A stretch of 64,000 bases of DNA from Biostraticola tofi (lineage in GTDB: Bacteria; Pseudomonadota; Gammaproteobacteria; Enterobacterales; Enterobacteriaceae). Location: contig NZ_SMCR01000012.1 in NCBI RefSeq assembly GCF_004343195.1, forward strand, positions 1 through 64,000. The letters run 5' to 3'. Shown piece after piece: positions 1 to 9,301 of the stretch (the first letter of the stretch is position 1; each line of letters begins with the position of its first letter). The translations under genes were made by a program, and so were the position numbers. Under the pieces are notes generated by a model. That model ran no database searches. It was given only the letters and a program-made list of their open reading frames with translations, and was not told where the DNA came from.

Positions 1-186
1 CCACTGTTCGCTGTTTTTGTCTGCACCCGGCACCGGTTTCCCCTCTGCTTTAGCCTGACTACGCCAATTATACAAAGTAGCTTCCGATATCCCTTACATT
101 TGTGCAACTGCGCTGACCGTCATGTTATACGGAGGAAGGAGTTTAGCCAGTGTGGCCGCCTTTCGCTCCGGAGAAATGCGCTTCAT
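1..186 (-). pseudogene. IS3-type transposase OrfA remnant, interrupted by a stop codon
   Basis: The minus strand from the ATG at 186 reads MKRISPERKAATLAKLLPPY and continues with a helix-turn-helix of the type SEATLYNWR. This is the N-terminus of an IS3-family OrfA that binds the element's ends. Codon 31 is TAA (96-94). Intact family members as I remember them have Glu here (Q-M-E-G-I), so one base change explains the stop, and the same frame stays open to the window edge. The element probably ends near 242, where the minus strand begins TGTCAGGATACTTG. IS3 elements start with TG, but the second end lies outside the window. The element looks inactive unless a copy elsewhere supplies transposase. 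Confidence 0.75.
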
Positions 187-242
187 AAAATGTCCCCATC
201 GCCCCATTAGGATTTATGATGGGGGGGACAAGTATCCTGACA

Positions 243-737
243 CTAGGGGGTATCAGGAAACTCAGGGTCCCTTATGTCGTGATAGCGACGCTGGATACGC
301 CGGGGGTCGCGCTACCCATCTATGAGGAGGTCCGCACGGCATTGCAGATTGCGGCGCGGCAGAACGCGTGATTCTTGTAACACCGTCAGAATGTAGCCGG
401 TATCACAAACTGGCCCAAGGGTCGGGGATAAGCTGTGCGCAAAGTTACAATGGTTTCTTTGCGTCACCTCCCGGCATGAAAACTTTGGGTCTGAACTGTT
501 CACTTAAAAGTGTAATTCTCAGGATATGTGTGACTATATCTGGCGCGTACCTGACGCCTCCACCTTCCAGGCTCTAACCTCTTTTAACGACTCACATTAC
601 TCTAAACCGTATACTGCTTTAAATCGAACTTCCGATATACGGATCAGTATCCCGCATCATGCGATATACCAACAGATACCATCAGACATTAAGAGAACAA
701 AAAAAGAACAGATACTAAGATATCCAGTTGATTTAAG
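243..737. other. Decayed DNA between IS remnant and leuX
   Basis: No intact gene is visible. One open frame on the plus strand (about 246-371) ends in a peptide reading PYVVIATLDTPGVALPIYEE and stops at 369-371. It has no start of its own and looks like the C-terminal scrap of a gene cut by the insertion element. I do not recognise the parent protein. The rest is short, stop-rich frames. Genomic islands often integrate at the 3' end of leuX in enterobacteria, so this may be the edge of a degraded island. Confidence 0.4.
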
Positions 738-766
738 GCAAAAAAAAAGCCACCTTCAGGTGACTT
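738..766 (-). terminator. Intrinsic terminator of leuX
   Basis: On the minus strand a stem GTCACC / GGTGGC with a TGAA loop is followed by nine T residues (plus-strand run of A at 740-748). It begins about 15 bases after the tRNA 3' end, as expected for a tRNA transcription unit. Confidence 0.8.
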
Positions 767-778
767 AGTTTTTGCATA

Positions 779-863
779 TGGTGCCGAAGGCCGGACTCGA
801 ACCGGCACACCCGAAGGCGGTTGATTTTGAATCAACTGCGTCTACCGATTTCGCCACTTCGGC
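779..863 (-). tRNA. leuX: tRNA-Leu (anticodon CAA), leuX
   Basis: This 85-nt class II tRNA is on the minus strand. The acceptor stem GCCGAAG pairs with CTTCGGC and CCA is encoded (781-779). The anticodon stem GTTGA/TCAAC encloses the loop TTCAAAA, giving anticodon CAA, which reads UUG. There is a long variable arm and a normal T-arm (GGTTCGAGTCC). The sequence is very close to E. coli leuX, a well-known island integration site, and mobile-element debris lies directly beyond its 3' end. Confidence 0.97.
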
Positions 864-893
864 ACTGAAGTTTATCTACGGAAAACGAGGTGC

Positions 894-921
894 ATTATAC
901 CGTTAACGCAGTCCGGCGCAA
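894..921 (-). promoter_or_regulatory. Putative sigma-70 promoter of leuX
   Basis: The minus strand has a perfect -10 hexamer TATAAT (899-894) and a -35-like TTGCGC (921-916) separated by 16 bases, placed about 30 bases upstream of the mature tRNA 5' end. Confidence 0.6.
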
Positions 922-971
922 TACTAATACGCGTAACACCCTGCTGAGTGGTGAAAAAACGCGCTCAACCC

Positions 972-1766
972 TCACCGCTGGCACCCCGGGCACCAGTAGA
1001 ACGGCCTGCCCGACATCACCGTTTTCTCAATCACTCCCCCACACCGTTCACACGCCTTCCCCGCCCGATGAAACACCCTGAACCTGAACATCGCCCCATG
1101 ATGTTTCCCGGTCACCCCCTTCTGCCCTCGTGTCGCATAAGACAACCGCGGCACCGCCAGTATCGCCTCGGACAGCCGCGCTAATTGCCCCTCGGGAAAG
1201 TCCTTCGCCCGATGGGTCGCCGCCAGTTGCGCCTGCCACAGAATCTCTACCCGCAGGTAATTGCCCAGGCCGGCAATAAACGACTGGTCCAGCAGCAGGG
1301 CCGCCAGTTGCCGGCCGCGGAAACGGGCCGACGTCAGCCGGGCCAGCACTTCCTCGACGGTCAGCGCCGGGTCCAGCGCATCCGGGCCGATACGCAGCAA
1401 AAATGGATGCTCAGCCAGTTCATCGGCCGTCAGGATGTTGATATCAGAAGCGCTATACAGCAGGATAGCGACGTTGGCATTCTCTAACCTGACCCGCAGG
1501 TCGCGTTTGGTGGTCGGCACCTCCCCCGCGTTGACCACTTTCCAGACGCCATACAGTTGGTTATGGCTGTAGAGCACCCGTCCATTGGAGAACCAGGTCA
1601 GCAGCGCTTTGCCGCGGGCCTCGATTTTAACGATACGCTGGCCGATAAGGCCTGCCTCAAACGGCTTAAGATGTGGAAAGGCAAACCAGGCATGCGTTAT
1701 CTGCTGGTTGGTAAAAGCGGTCATCAGGGTATCGGCCACCCGGCGAATCTCCGGCCCCTCAGGCAT
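972..1766 (-). CDS. nei: Endonuclease VIII / DNA glycosylase-AP lyase
   Basis: Nei removes oxidised pyrimidines from DNA and cleaves the abasic strand by beta,delta-elimination in base excision repair. The 264-residue product begins MPEGPEI. Pro2 is the family's Schiff-base nucleophile and Glu3 the acid, so the ATG at 1766 must be the start. An upstream in-frame ATG (1778) would bury Pro2, and a GGAG Shine-Dalgarno sits 7 bases before the chosen start. A C-terminal zinc finger is visible (CERCGG ... CPGC), as is the motif [11 protein letters not shown], which forms part of the H2TH region. Length matches E. coli Nei (263). It is a single gene, with leuX downstream on the same strand but with its own promoter. 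Confidence 0.96.
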   Translation of the reverse strand: MPEGPEIRRVADTLMTAFTNQQITHAWFAFPHLKPFEAGLIGQRIVKIEARGKALLTWFSNGRVLYSHNQLYGVWKVVNAGEVPTTKRDLRVRLENANVAILLYSASDINILTADELAEHPFLLRIGPDALDPALTVEEVLARLTSARFRGRQLAALLLDQSFIAGLGNYLRVEILWQAQLAATHRAKDFPEGQLARLSEAILAVPRLSYATRGQKGVTGKHHGAMFRFRVFHRAGKACERCGGVIEKTVMSGRPFYWCPGCQR

Positions 1767-1970
1767 CTCAATCTCCATTCAACAGAGTAGCAACATTAAC
1801 AAGTCTTATAACCTTAGCAGCCCCAAGCTAAGTCAAGTAGGTCGCCCTGGCCGTGCTTTCTGGTGAAGATAGAAACATCATGGGGCCAGGGCTGAGAATA
1901 TCGGTAGACGCAACAATGCCTGATACACTCTCATGATCCCATAACCAAAACTCAAACAGGAGAAACCTCG

Positions 1971-2399
1971 GTGACTGACTCAGCAAAACCCTATTGGAAC
2001 CGCATGGTGCCGGAATTGACCGTCACTGATTTCTCAGCCTCGCTTCATTTTTACGTTGAGGTGTTGGGCTTTGCGTTAATGATAAGGCGCCATGAACCTG
2101 AATTTGCCTATATCAATCTGGGAGAAGCCCAGCTAATGCTTGAGGAATATCATAATCAAGGCTGGAACACTGCAGAACTTATCAGGCCATTAGGCCGCGG
2201 AATCAATTTTCAGATAGAAGTCGATGATGTGATGCCGATCATTAATCGCCTGCGGCAGAATAAGATTACGTTATATCGTCCCCTACGCGATAACCACTAC
2301 CAGACCGGTAATAACGAATCCTGCCAGAGAGAATTTCTGGTACAGGACCCGGACGGTTATCTTTTGCGGTTCAGCCAGTATATTGAAACCGCTGCCTGA
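1971..2399 (+). CDS. VOC-family (glyoxalase/bleomycin-resistance fold) protein
   Basis: The product is a 142-residue protein of the vicinal-oxygen-chelate superfamily. It has two beta-alpha-beta-beta-beta modules, the first starting at VPELTVTDFSASLHFYVEVL and the second ending in LVQDPDGYLLRFSQ. The Glu in LMLEEY and the C-terminal arginine/phenylalanine pattern resemble bleomycin-binding and glyoxalase-like proteins. The exact substrate cannot be read from sequence. The start codon is GTG with an AGGAG eight bases upstream. It is a lone gene whose neighbours give no functional clue. Small VOC proteins of this kind may bind or modify xenobiotics, but that is an inference from the fold only. 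Confidence 0.85.
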   Translation: MTDSAKPYWNRMVPELTVTDFSASLHFYVEVLGFALMIRRHEPEFAYINLGEAQLMLEEYHNQGWNTAELIRPLGRGINFQIEVDDVMPIINRLRQNKITLYRPLRDNHYQTGNNESCQREFLVQDPDGYLLRFSQYIETAA

Positions 2400-2607
2400 T
2401 CGATCCGCCATCGATGAATATCACTTGCTCCTGCCAGACTATTCTTAATTCCCCCCACATCGGCGGTAATTCGTCCTATTCCGGCTGGCCGCCGCCGCTA
2501 CATTTGTCATACTGGGCCGCATTGCGATTTCGATGGCCCGTCCAGGCAGGAGTAAACCGCCAGGCAGGTGATCGAGCTGATATCCCCAGACCCAGGAGTA
2601 GCAAGCC

Positions 2608-3126
2608 ATGACCCAATCCACCTCCTCTTTACTGCTGGCCCTGTCGGTCGGTGCCCTTATGGGGACTGGCGCGGCGCAGGCGTCCGGCTGGATGGATGCC
2701 GCCAATAGCGTCGCCTCGGAGCTGAATAAGTCAAATACCGCCAATAATAGCGCGTCGAGCACCGCCACCAACGGCACCACCTCACTGGGTGCGCTGGCAG
2801 GATTGCTGAACGGCGGCGACCAGGCGCTGAGCGCCAATACCATGACCAATGCCGCCGGGGTGATGCAGTATTGCGTTAAGCACAATTTGCTGTCGGCCAG
2901 CGGCACATCGACCCTTAAAAACCAGCTATTAAGCAAATTGGGGATCAGTAGTACCGCTAATGCAAAAAGCCAGGACTATCAGGAAGGACTGGGCGGGCTG
3001 CTTAATACCGGGCAGGGCAATCAATTGAATCTGAACAGCCTGGGAACGTCCCAACTTACTGAAAGAGTTAAAACCAAAGCCTGTGATTTGGTGCTCAAGC
3101 AGGGCAAGTCTTTTATTACTGGTTAA
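2608..3126 (+). CDS. DUF2501 family exported protein (YjjA-like)
   Basis: The 172-residue product has a clear signal peptide (cleavage after about residue 25, ...GAAQA). The mature region is rich in Asn, Ser, Thr, Gly and Leu and contains two cysteines, in MQYCVKHN and KTKACDLV. The second half, with its LLSKLGI and YQEGLGGLL segments, matches the DUF2501/YjjA family of enterobacterial periplasmic proteins, whose function is unknown. The start is supported by an AGGAG about 10 bases upstream. It is followed by a hairpin terminator, so it is probably monocistronic. Confidence 0.85.
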   Translation: MTQSTSSLLLALSVGALMGTGAAQASGWMDAANSVASELNKSNTANNSASSTATNGTTSLGALAGLLNGGDQALSANTMTNAAGVMQYCVKHNLLSASGTSTLKNQLLSKLGISSTANAKSQDYQEGLGGLLNTGQGNQLNLNSLGTSQLTERVKTKACDLVLKQGKSFITG

Positions 3127-3150
3127 TCTACGCTGGTTTTTATTCTTTTC

Positions 3151-3174
3151 TCCTCCCGCACCCCGGCGGGAGGA
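3151..3174 (+). terminator. Hairpin terminator after the DUF2501 gene
   Basis: CCTCCCGC (3152-3159) pairs with GCGGGAGG (3166-3173). The T-tract that follows is weak (AAAAGTCTCTTTT), so termination efficiency is uncertain. Confidence 0.55.
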
Positions 3175-3179
3175 AAAGT

Positions 3180-3831
3180 CTCTTTTCCATCAATCCTTAA
3201 TGGCGCCTCTCAGCAAGTGATAACGCCTTGCCAGTCAATACAATTAAATATCTCGCTGCACGGCGGTCTTGTCCCACTCGGTAATATCTACTCATGCCTT
3301 TAACTGGTTCGGATTGCTACACTGCTTGACGATGCCTTTATTGTCTTCGTGGCAATATGTTTCAGCGCATCATAGTCGATAAAAAGATACCAGGGAGAAA
3401 TATCCTTCTGCCATATCTATGGCGGCCTCCTGTTATAGGCGGATTTGGAGGGTTAATGAGTTAATGGCCTGAGTTTTGGGCCAGGTGATGGCAATGGCTC
3501 AGTCGCTGTCAATAAATCCGTTGCGAGCTATTTACAATAGGTTAATGACATAGTGCTAGTCTGAGGTAAACAGGTTGAATACCTCCGCAGATACTTGATG
3601 GCGCTGGCTTTATAGCAAATTCAGGCGAAGCGCGTAAGCGAGTCAGCTTTTTTTGAAGTTGCCATTATTAAAAAATCAAAGATAGAATCATTAATCAATG
3701 AAAGCTGTTAATTAAAGAGTTTTGATCTATTAATTAACTGTGGCAGTAAAAGCCAGCAAGCACCTTGGCTTACCAAATATTCGTTCCCTAACGAATATCC
3801 CTCCCACTCTGTATTAGACTATGCCGATTAT
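3180..3831. other. Gene-free, probably decayed region upstream of lysR-type gene
   Basis: About 650 bases contain no credible ORF on either strand. One minus-strand stretch near 3330-3430 translates to WQKDISPWYLFIDYDALKHI before losing frame. It looks like a gene fossil but I do not recognise it. The last 150 bases are AT-rich and probably carry the promoter of the LysR-type gene. That gene's ATG at 3832 has no obvious Shine-Dalgarno. Confidence 0.4.
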
Positions 3832-4731
3832 ATGAATAACTTTGATTTCAATTTACTCGTTGTACTCAATGCGCTGCTTGAAGATTGTAGTGTTAATCTG
3901 GCCGCCAGGAAGTTGAATGTCACCGCCCCGGCCATTAGTAAATCACTTAATAAAATCCGCGGATTATTTAATGATCCAATCCTCGTCCGCAGCGGCACCA
4001 AATTAATCCCGACGCCCAAGGCCGTGTCCCTCAAGGAAGATGTAAGGCAGCTAGTGAACCGGATTGAGTCTATGCTCAATACCAACATGGCGTTTGAACC
4101 TCATACCACCAATGTGTCTTTTACCATTGCCGCTAATGCGACAATTGTATTTTCCCTTAATGCCACGCTGTTCTGCGAAATACAGAAGAGTGCGCCGAAT
4201 GTATTTATCAATCTGGTTCACGACTCCGATTACGACGATGATTTTCTGCGGTCCAATGATATTGATCTGTATATCGGCGAGATGAGAGACCTGAACCCCG
4301 AAATTACCATCCGTACCATCCACTCCGCCAAGTGCTATTTCATGTGTCGCTGTGGTCACCCGATCATCGCCCGTGATAAGAGCATGGATAACCTGTTGTC
4401 GTATCAGTTTGTGCAGACCAAGGAGAAATATCCCACCGGCACCGACGAGGCAATGAAGTATTTCTGGTCAGCCAGGCATGTCATGGGCGCCACTCCCGGC
4501 TATATGGCGACGATGAATGCCATTACTCACTCCGATGCCCTGGCTATCGTGCCGGACTTCGTGGTGAAGACCCTGCGCAAGCTGAATATCGCGGTGGAAT
4601 ACTTCAGTGCCGATTTTGATTTGGGAAAACGCAGCATCATCCAGGCCTGGCATTCCAAGCACAATCATTCCCCCTGCCATAAGTGGCTCAGGGATATGAC
4701 TAAAGTGATGTTTACTGAAAGCGTGAAATAA
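3832..4731 (+). CDS. LysR-family transcriptional regulator
   Basis: The product is a 299-residue regulator. Residues 1-65 form a winged helix-turn-helix (NLLVVLNALLEDCSVNLAA ... APAISKSLNKIR), followed by a substrate-binding-type effector domain. The DNA-binding domain starts FDFNLLVVL, which is characteristic of the NodD/LeuO/SyrM-like branch rather than the CysB/OxyR branch. No target operon can be assigned. The downstream genes are convergent (lptG) and the upstream gene is separated by a terminator and decayed DNA. It could regulate a distant locus. Confidence 0.9.
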   Translation: MNNFDFNLLVVLNALLEDCSVNLAARKLNVTAPAISKSLNKIRGLFNDPILVRSGTKLIPTPKAVSLKEDVRQLVNRIESMLNTNMAFEPHTTNVSFTIAANATIVFSLNATLFCEIQKSAPNVFINLVHDSDYDDDFLRSNDIDLYIGEMRDLNPEITIRTIHSAKCYFMCRCGHPIIARDKSMDNLLSYQFVQTKEKYPTGTDEAMKYFWSARHVMGATPGYMATMNAITHSDALAIVPDFVVKTLRKLNIAVEYFSADFDLGKRSIIQAWHSKHNHSPCHKWLRDMTKVMFTESVK

Positions 4732-4841
4732 CTGGGGAACAGAACTGGCAGCGGGCAAAGTAAGGCCGGATTAATGAGATACACACCTATCTGACTGGCG
4801 CTAACCGGCGATTCCGATTAGCGCCCTTCTTATCGATAAAA

Positions 4842-5912
4842 TCAGCGTCGTTTCAGCAGCAGACCGATGCTGATAAGCAGGAATGCCATACTGGGCAGCA
4901 ACGCGCCAAACAGCGGCGGCATGTTATAGACCAGGCTCAATGGCCCGAAAATCTGATCCAGCACGTAGAACAGGAAGCCGAAACTGATACCGGTTACCAT
5001 CCTGACGCCCATCGGCACGCTGCGCAGCGGGCCGAAAATAAACGACAGCGCCATCAGCATCATCACCGCGACCGAGAACGGGGAAAATATCTTGCTCCAC
5101 ATATTAAGCTGATAGCGGCTGGCTTCCTGCCCGCTCTGCTTGAGGTAGTTGACATAGTTATACAGCCCGGAGATCGACAGCGCATCGGGGCTGAGCGATA
5201 CCACCCCCAGCTTGTCCGGCGTCAGGTTGGTTTTCCACTCACCGGTCAGGGTCTGTTTGCCGCTGATTTGCTGGCTGCTGGTCAGGTCCGATTCATCCAC
5301 CTGCTCCAAGCGCCACAGGCCATTGTCATAGGTGGCATTGGCCGCGTAGCGCAGCGTCTGCAGCCGGTCATGCTGGTCGAAGTGATAGATATTCACCCCG
5401 GCCAGTTCATTGTCGCTCACCACCCGTTCGATAAAGATAAAGTCCTTACCGTCTTTGGCCCAGACGCCGTTCTGGGTTGACAACAGGGAGCCGCCATACA
5501 GCATCTGCGCCCGGTAGTTACGGGCCATCTGTTCGCCCTGCGGCGCTACCCACTCGCCGATGGCCATGGTCAGCAGCACCAGTGGAATAGCGGTCTTCAT
5601 GACCGAGGCGGCCACCTGCAGCCGGCTGAAGCCGGACGCCTGCATGACCACCAGTTCACTGCGGGTCGCCAGCGAGCCCAGCCCGAGTAGCGCGCCGAGC
5701 AGGGCGGCCATCGGGAAGAAGATTTCGATATCCTTCGGCACGCTGAGCAGGGTATAGAGCCCGGCGCTGACCGCCGAATACTCGCCCTGGCCGACTTTGC
5801 GCAGCTGGTCGACAAACTTGATGATGCCGGAAAGAGAAACCAGCATGAACAGCGTCATCATGATGGTGTTGAATATCGTTTTGCCGATATAGCGGTCCAG
5901 TACGCCGAACAT
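4842..5912 (-). CDS. lptG: LPS export ABC transporter permease LptG
   Basis: LptG is one of the two inner-membrane permease subunits of the LptB2FG extractor, which pulls lipopolysaccharide out of the inner membrane towards the periplasmic bridge LptC-A-D. The 356-residue product starts MFGVLDRYIG. This ATG overlaps the stop of lptF (TGATG, 5914-5910), so the longer frame beginning at 5972 is not the start. N-terminal membrane helices are followed by a periplasmic beta-jellyroll (about residues 130-265) and three C-terminal helices, the family layout. It is co-transcribed with and translationally coupled to lptF. Confidence 0.97.
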   Translation of the reverse strand: MFGVLDRYIGKTIFNTIMMTLFMLVSLSGIIKFVDQLRKVGQGEYSAVSAGLYTLLSVPKDIEIFFPMAALLGALLGLGSLATRSELVVMQASGFSRLQVAASVMKTAIPLVLLTMAIGEWVAPQGEQMARNYRAQMLYGGSLLSTQNGVWAKDGKDFIFIERVVSDNELAGVNIYHFDQHDRLQTLRYAANATYDNGLWRLEQVDESDLTSSQQISGKQTLTGEWKTNLTPDKLGVVSLSPDALSISGLYNYVNYLKQSGQEASRYQLNMWSKIFSPFSVAVMMLMALSFIFGPLRSVPMGVRMVTGISFGFLFYVLDQIFGPLSLVYNMPPLFGALLPSMAFLLISIGLLLKRR

Positions 5913-7012
5913 CAGTCCGCTCCTCTGAAACGTAGCTGCGCGCGCATCCGTCTGACCGGTACGCTCTCCCACAGGTTAAGCATGATGGCGATGGCGAAAT
6001 AGACCAGGTTGGTCAGCCACATCCACAGCGTCGGATCAAGCTTGCCCTTGGCGCCGTTGGAGCGCAGCGAGCTTTGCAGCAGGAAGAAGATCAAGTACAG
6101 CAGCATCGCCGGCAGCATGCTCAGCACCCGGCCCTGGCGCGGGTTAACCGCGCTGAGCGGCACCACCATGACCGCCATGATAAGCACCGACACCACCAGC
6201 GTCAGCCGCCAGTGCAGCTCGGCGCGCGCTTCATCGTCATCGGAACGCCACAGGTCGCCGATACTCATCTGCTCGGCATTGCTGCTGTCGACCGCCACTT
6301 CCTGATGGCCGATAATCGCCTGGTACTGGGTAAAGTCGGTGATGCGGAAATCGCGCAGCAGGGCGGTGCCTTCGTAACGGGTGCCTTTATCCAGCGTCAC
6401 CACCTGGGTGCCGTCGCCGCGCTGGTTCATGTGGCCGCGATCGGCTACCACTACCGATGGGCGGGCGTTACCGCTCGGCCGCAGCTGGGCCAGGAACACA
6501 TTCCTGAATTCCTGTCCTTTCACGCTGCCGACAAACAGCACCGAGTTGCCGTTCTGCGCCGACTGGAACTGGCCTTCCACCAGCGCCGCCATGCTCGGGT
6601 TAGCCTTGGCTTCGGCGGTCAGCACATCCTGCTGCTTGGAGGACCAGGGGGTCAGCCAGATAACATTGATGGCGGCGCAGACGGCCGTCACCAGGCTCAG
6701 CACCAGGGCCGCTTTGATAAGCACGCCCTTGCCCAGGCCGCAGGCATGCATCACCGTGATTTCGCTTTCGGTGTACAGCCGGCTGAGGGTCATCAGCAGC
6801 CCGAGGAACAGGCTGAGCGGAAGTATTAACTGAGCCATATCAGGCACGCCCAGCCCCAGAAGGGACAGGACTAAATTTGTCGGGATGTCGCCATCTACGG
6901 CCGCACCGAGGATCCGCACCAGTTTTTGACAAAAAAAGATCAAAAGCAGGATAAACAGTATGGCGAGCTGGCTTTTAAACGTTTCCCGAACCAGATATCT
7001 AATGATAATCAC
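5912..7012 (-). CDS. lptF: LPS export ABC transporter permease LptF
   Basis: LptF partners LptG in the LptB2FG complex. The 366-residue product begins MIIIRYLVRETFKSQLAILF, nearly identical to E. coli LptF, and has the same layout: helices, a periplasmic beta-jellyroll and further helices. The conserved segment NPRQGRVLSMLPAMLLYL is present near residue 290. It is the first gene of the lptFG operon and diverges from pepA across a 281-base intergenic region, the arrangement found throughout enterobacteria. LptF is essential in relatives, so it is expected to be functional here. Confidence 0.97.
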   Translation of the reverse strand: MIIIRYLVRETFKSQLAILFILLLIFFCQKLVRILGAAVDGDIPTNLVLSLLGLGVPDMAQLILPLSLFLGLLMTLSRLYTESEITVMHACGLGKGVLIKAALVLSLVTAVCAAINVIWLTPWSSKQQDVLTAEAKANPSMAALVEGQFQSAQNGNSVLFVGSVKGQEFRNVFLAQLRPSGNARPSVVVADRGHMNQRGDGTQVVTLDKGTRYEGTALLRDFRITDFTQYQAIIGHQEVAVDSSNAEQMSIGDLWRSDDDEARAELHWRLTLVVSVLIMAVMVVPLSAVNPRQGRVLSMLPAMLLYLIFFLLQSSLRSNGAKGKLDPTLWMWLTNLVYFAIAIMLNLWESVPVRRMRAQLRFRGAD

Positions 7013-7278
7013 GCTAATTTCGCCTGTGAAAACTTGTATTTTTGCAGGAAAATCGATAATTTCTGAGCTAATCCACTATTAATACGTATCAATTAGCCAC
7101 CTTTACCGTCAGATAGAGTATAACAACATTAAGCGTTCGGCTGTGCTATGAGAACGCACTGATTATTGTCAGAATAGCGTCCTTTGCGTCGTTCAGATTA
7201 ACACAATGAGTTAATGCAAAGGCGGGATAGACGAATGGGAAATGCTATTTTAGCCCCGTTCTCCCCTTTTGTCTTTAA

Positions 7279-8805
<1,527 letters not shown>

Positions 8806-8838
8806 TACGGCGAAACTCAGGTTTAAAGAACAAGGCTC

Positions 8839-9288
8839 ATGAAAAACGCAACCTTTTACCTCCTCGAACATCATGATATCCAGGATGGATTGACCGCCGT
8901 TGAAGCGCTGGCCTGCGCGCTGGCGGCTTGCCGATGGCGGGCGGGTAAACGGGTGCTTATTGCCTGTGTGGATGACGCCCAGGCATTGACACTGGATGAG
9001 GCCTTGTGGCAACGGGAGCCGGCATCGTTTGTGCCGCATAACCTGGCCGGTGAAGGCCCGCGTTATGGCGCGCCAGTCGAAATCTGCTGGCCGGGTCGTC
9101 GCGGCAATGCGCCGCGCGACTTGCTGATAAGCCTGCTGCCGCAGTGCGCGGATTTTGCCTCCGCTTTCCATGAAGTGATAGACTTCGTCCCGCACGAAGA
9201 AGAATTAAAGCAGCTGGCGCGCGATCGCTACAAAGGCTATCGCAGCGTCGGCTTCCAATTGACCACGGCCACGCCGCCAACGCAGTGA
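8839..9288 (+). CDS. holC: DNA polymerase III subunit chi
   Basis: Chi links the clamp-loader complex (through psi, HolD) to single-stranded DNA-binding protein on the lagging strand. The 149-residue product shows the chi fold sequence MKNATFYLLE, a central LLISLLPQCADF and the C-terminal YKGYRSVGFQL that is typical of the family. It sits between pepA and valS as in E. coli, only 13 bases before valS, so the two are probably co-transcribed. Confidence 0.95.
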   Translation: MKNATFYLLEHHDIQDGLTAVEALACALAACRWRAGKRVLIACVDDAQALTLDEALWQREPASFVPHNLAGEGPRYGAPVEICWPGRRGNAPRDLLISLLPQCADFASAFHEVIDFVPHEEELKQLARDRYKGYRSVGFQLTTATPPTQ

Positions 9289-9301
9289 AATATGACGCAT
9301 A

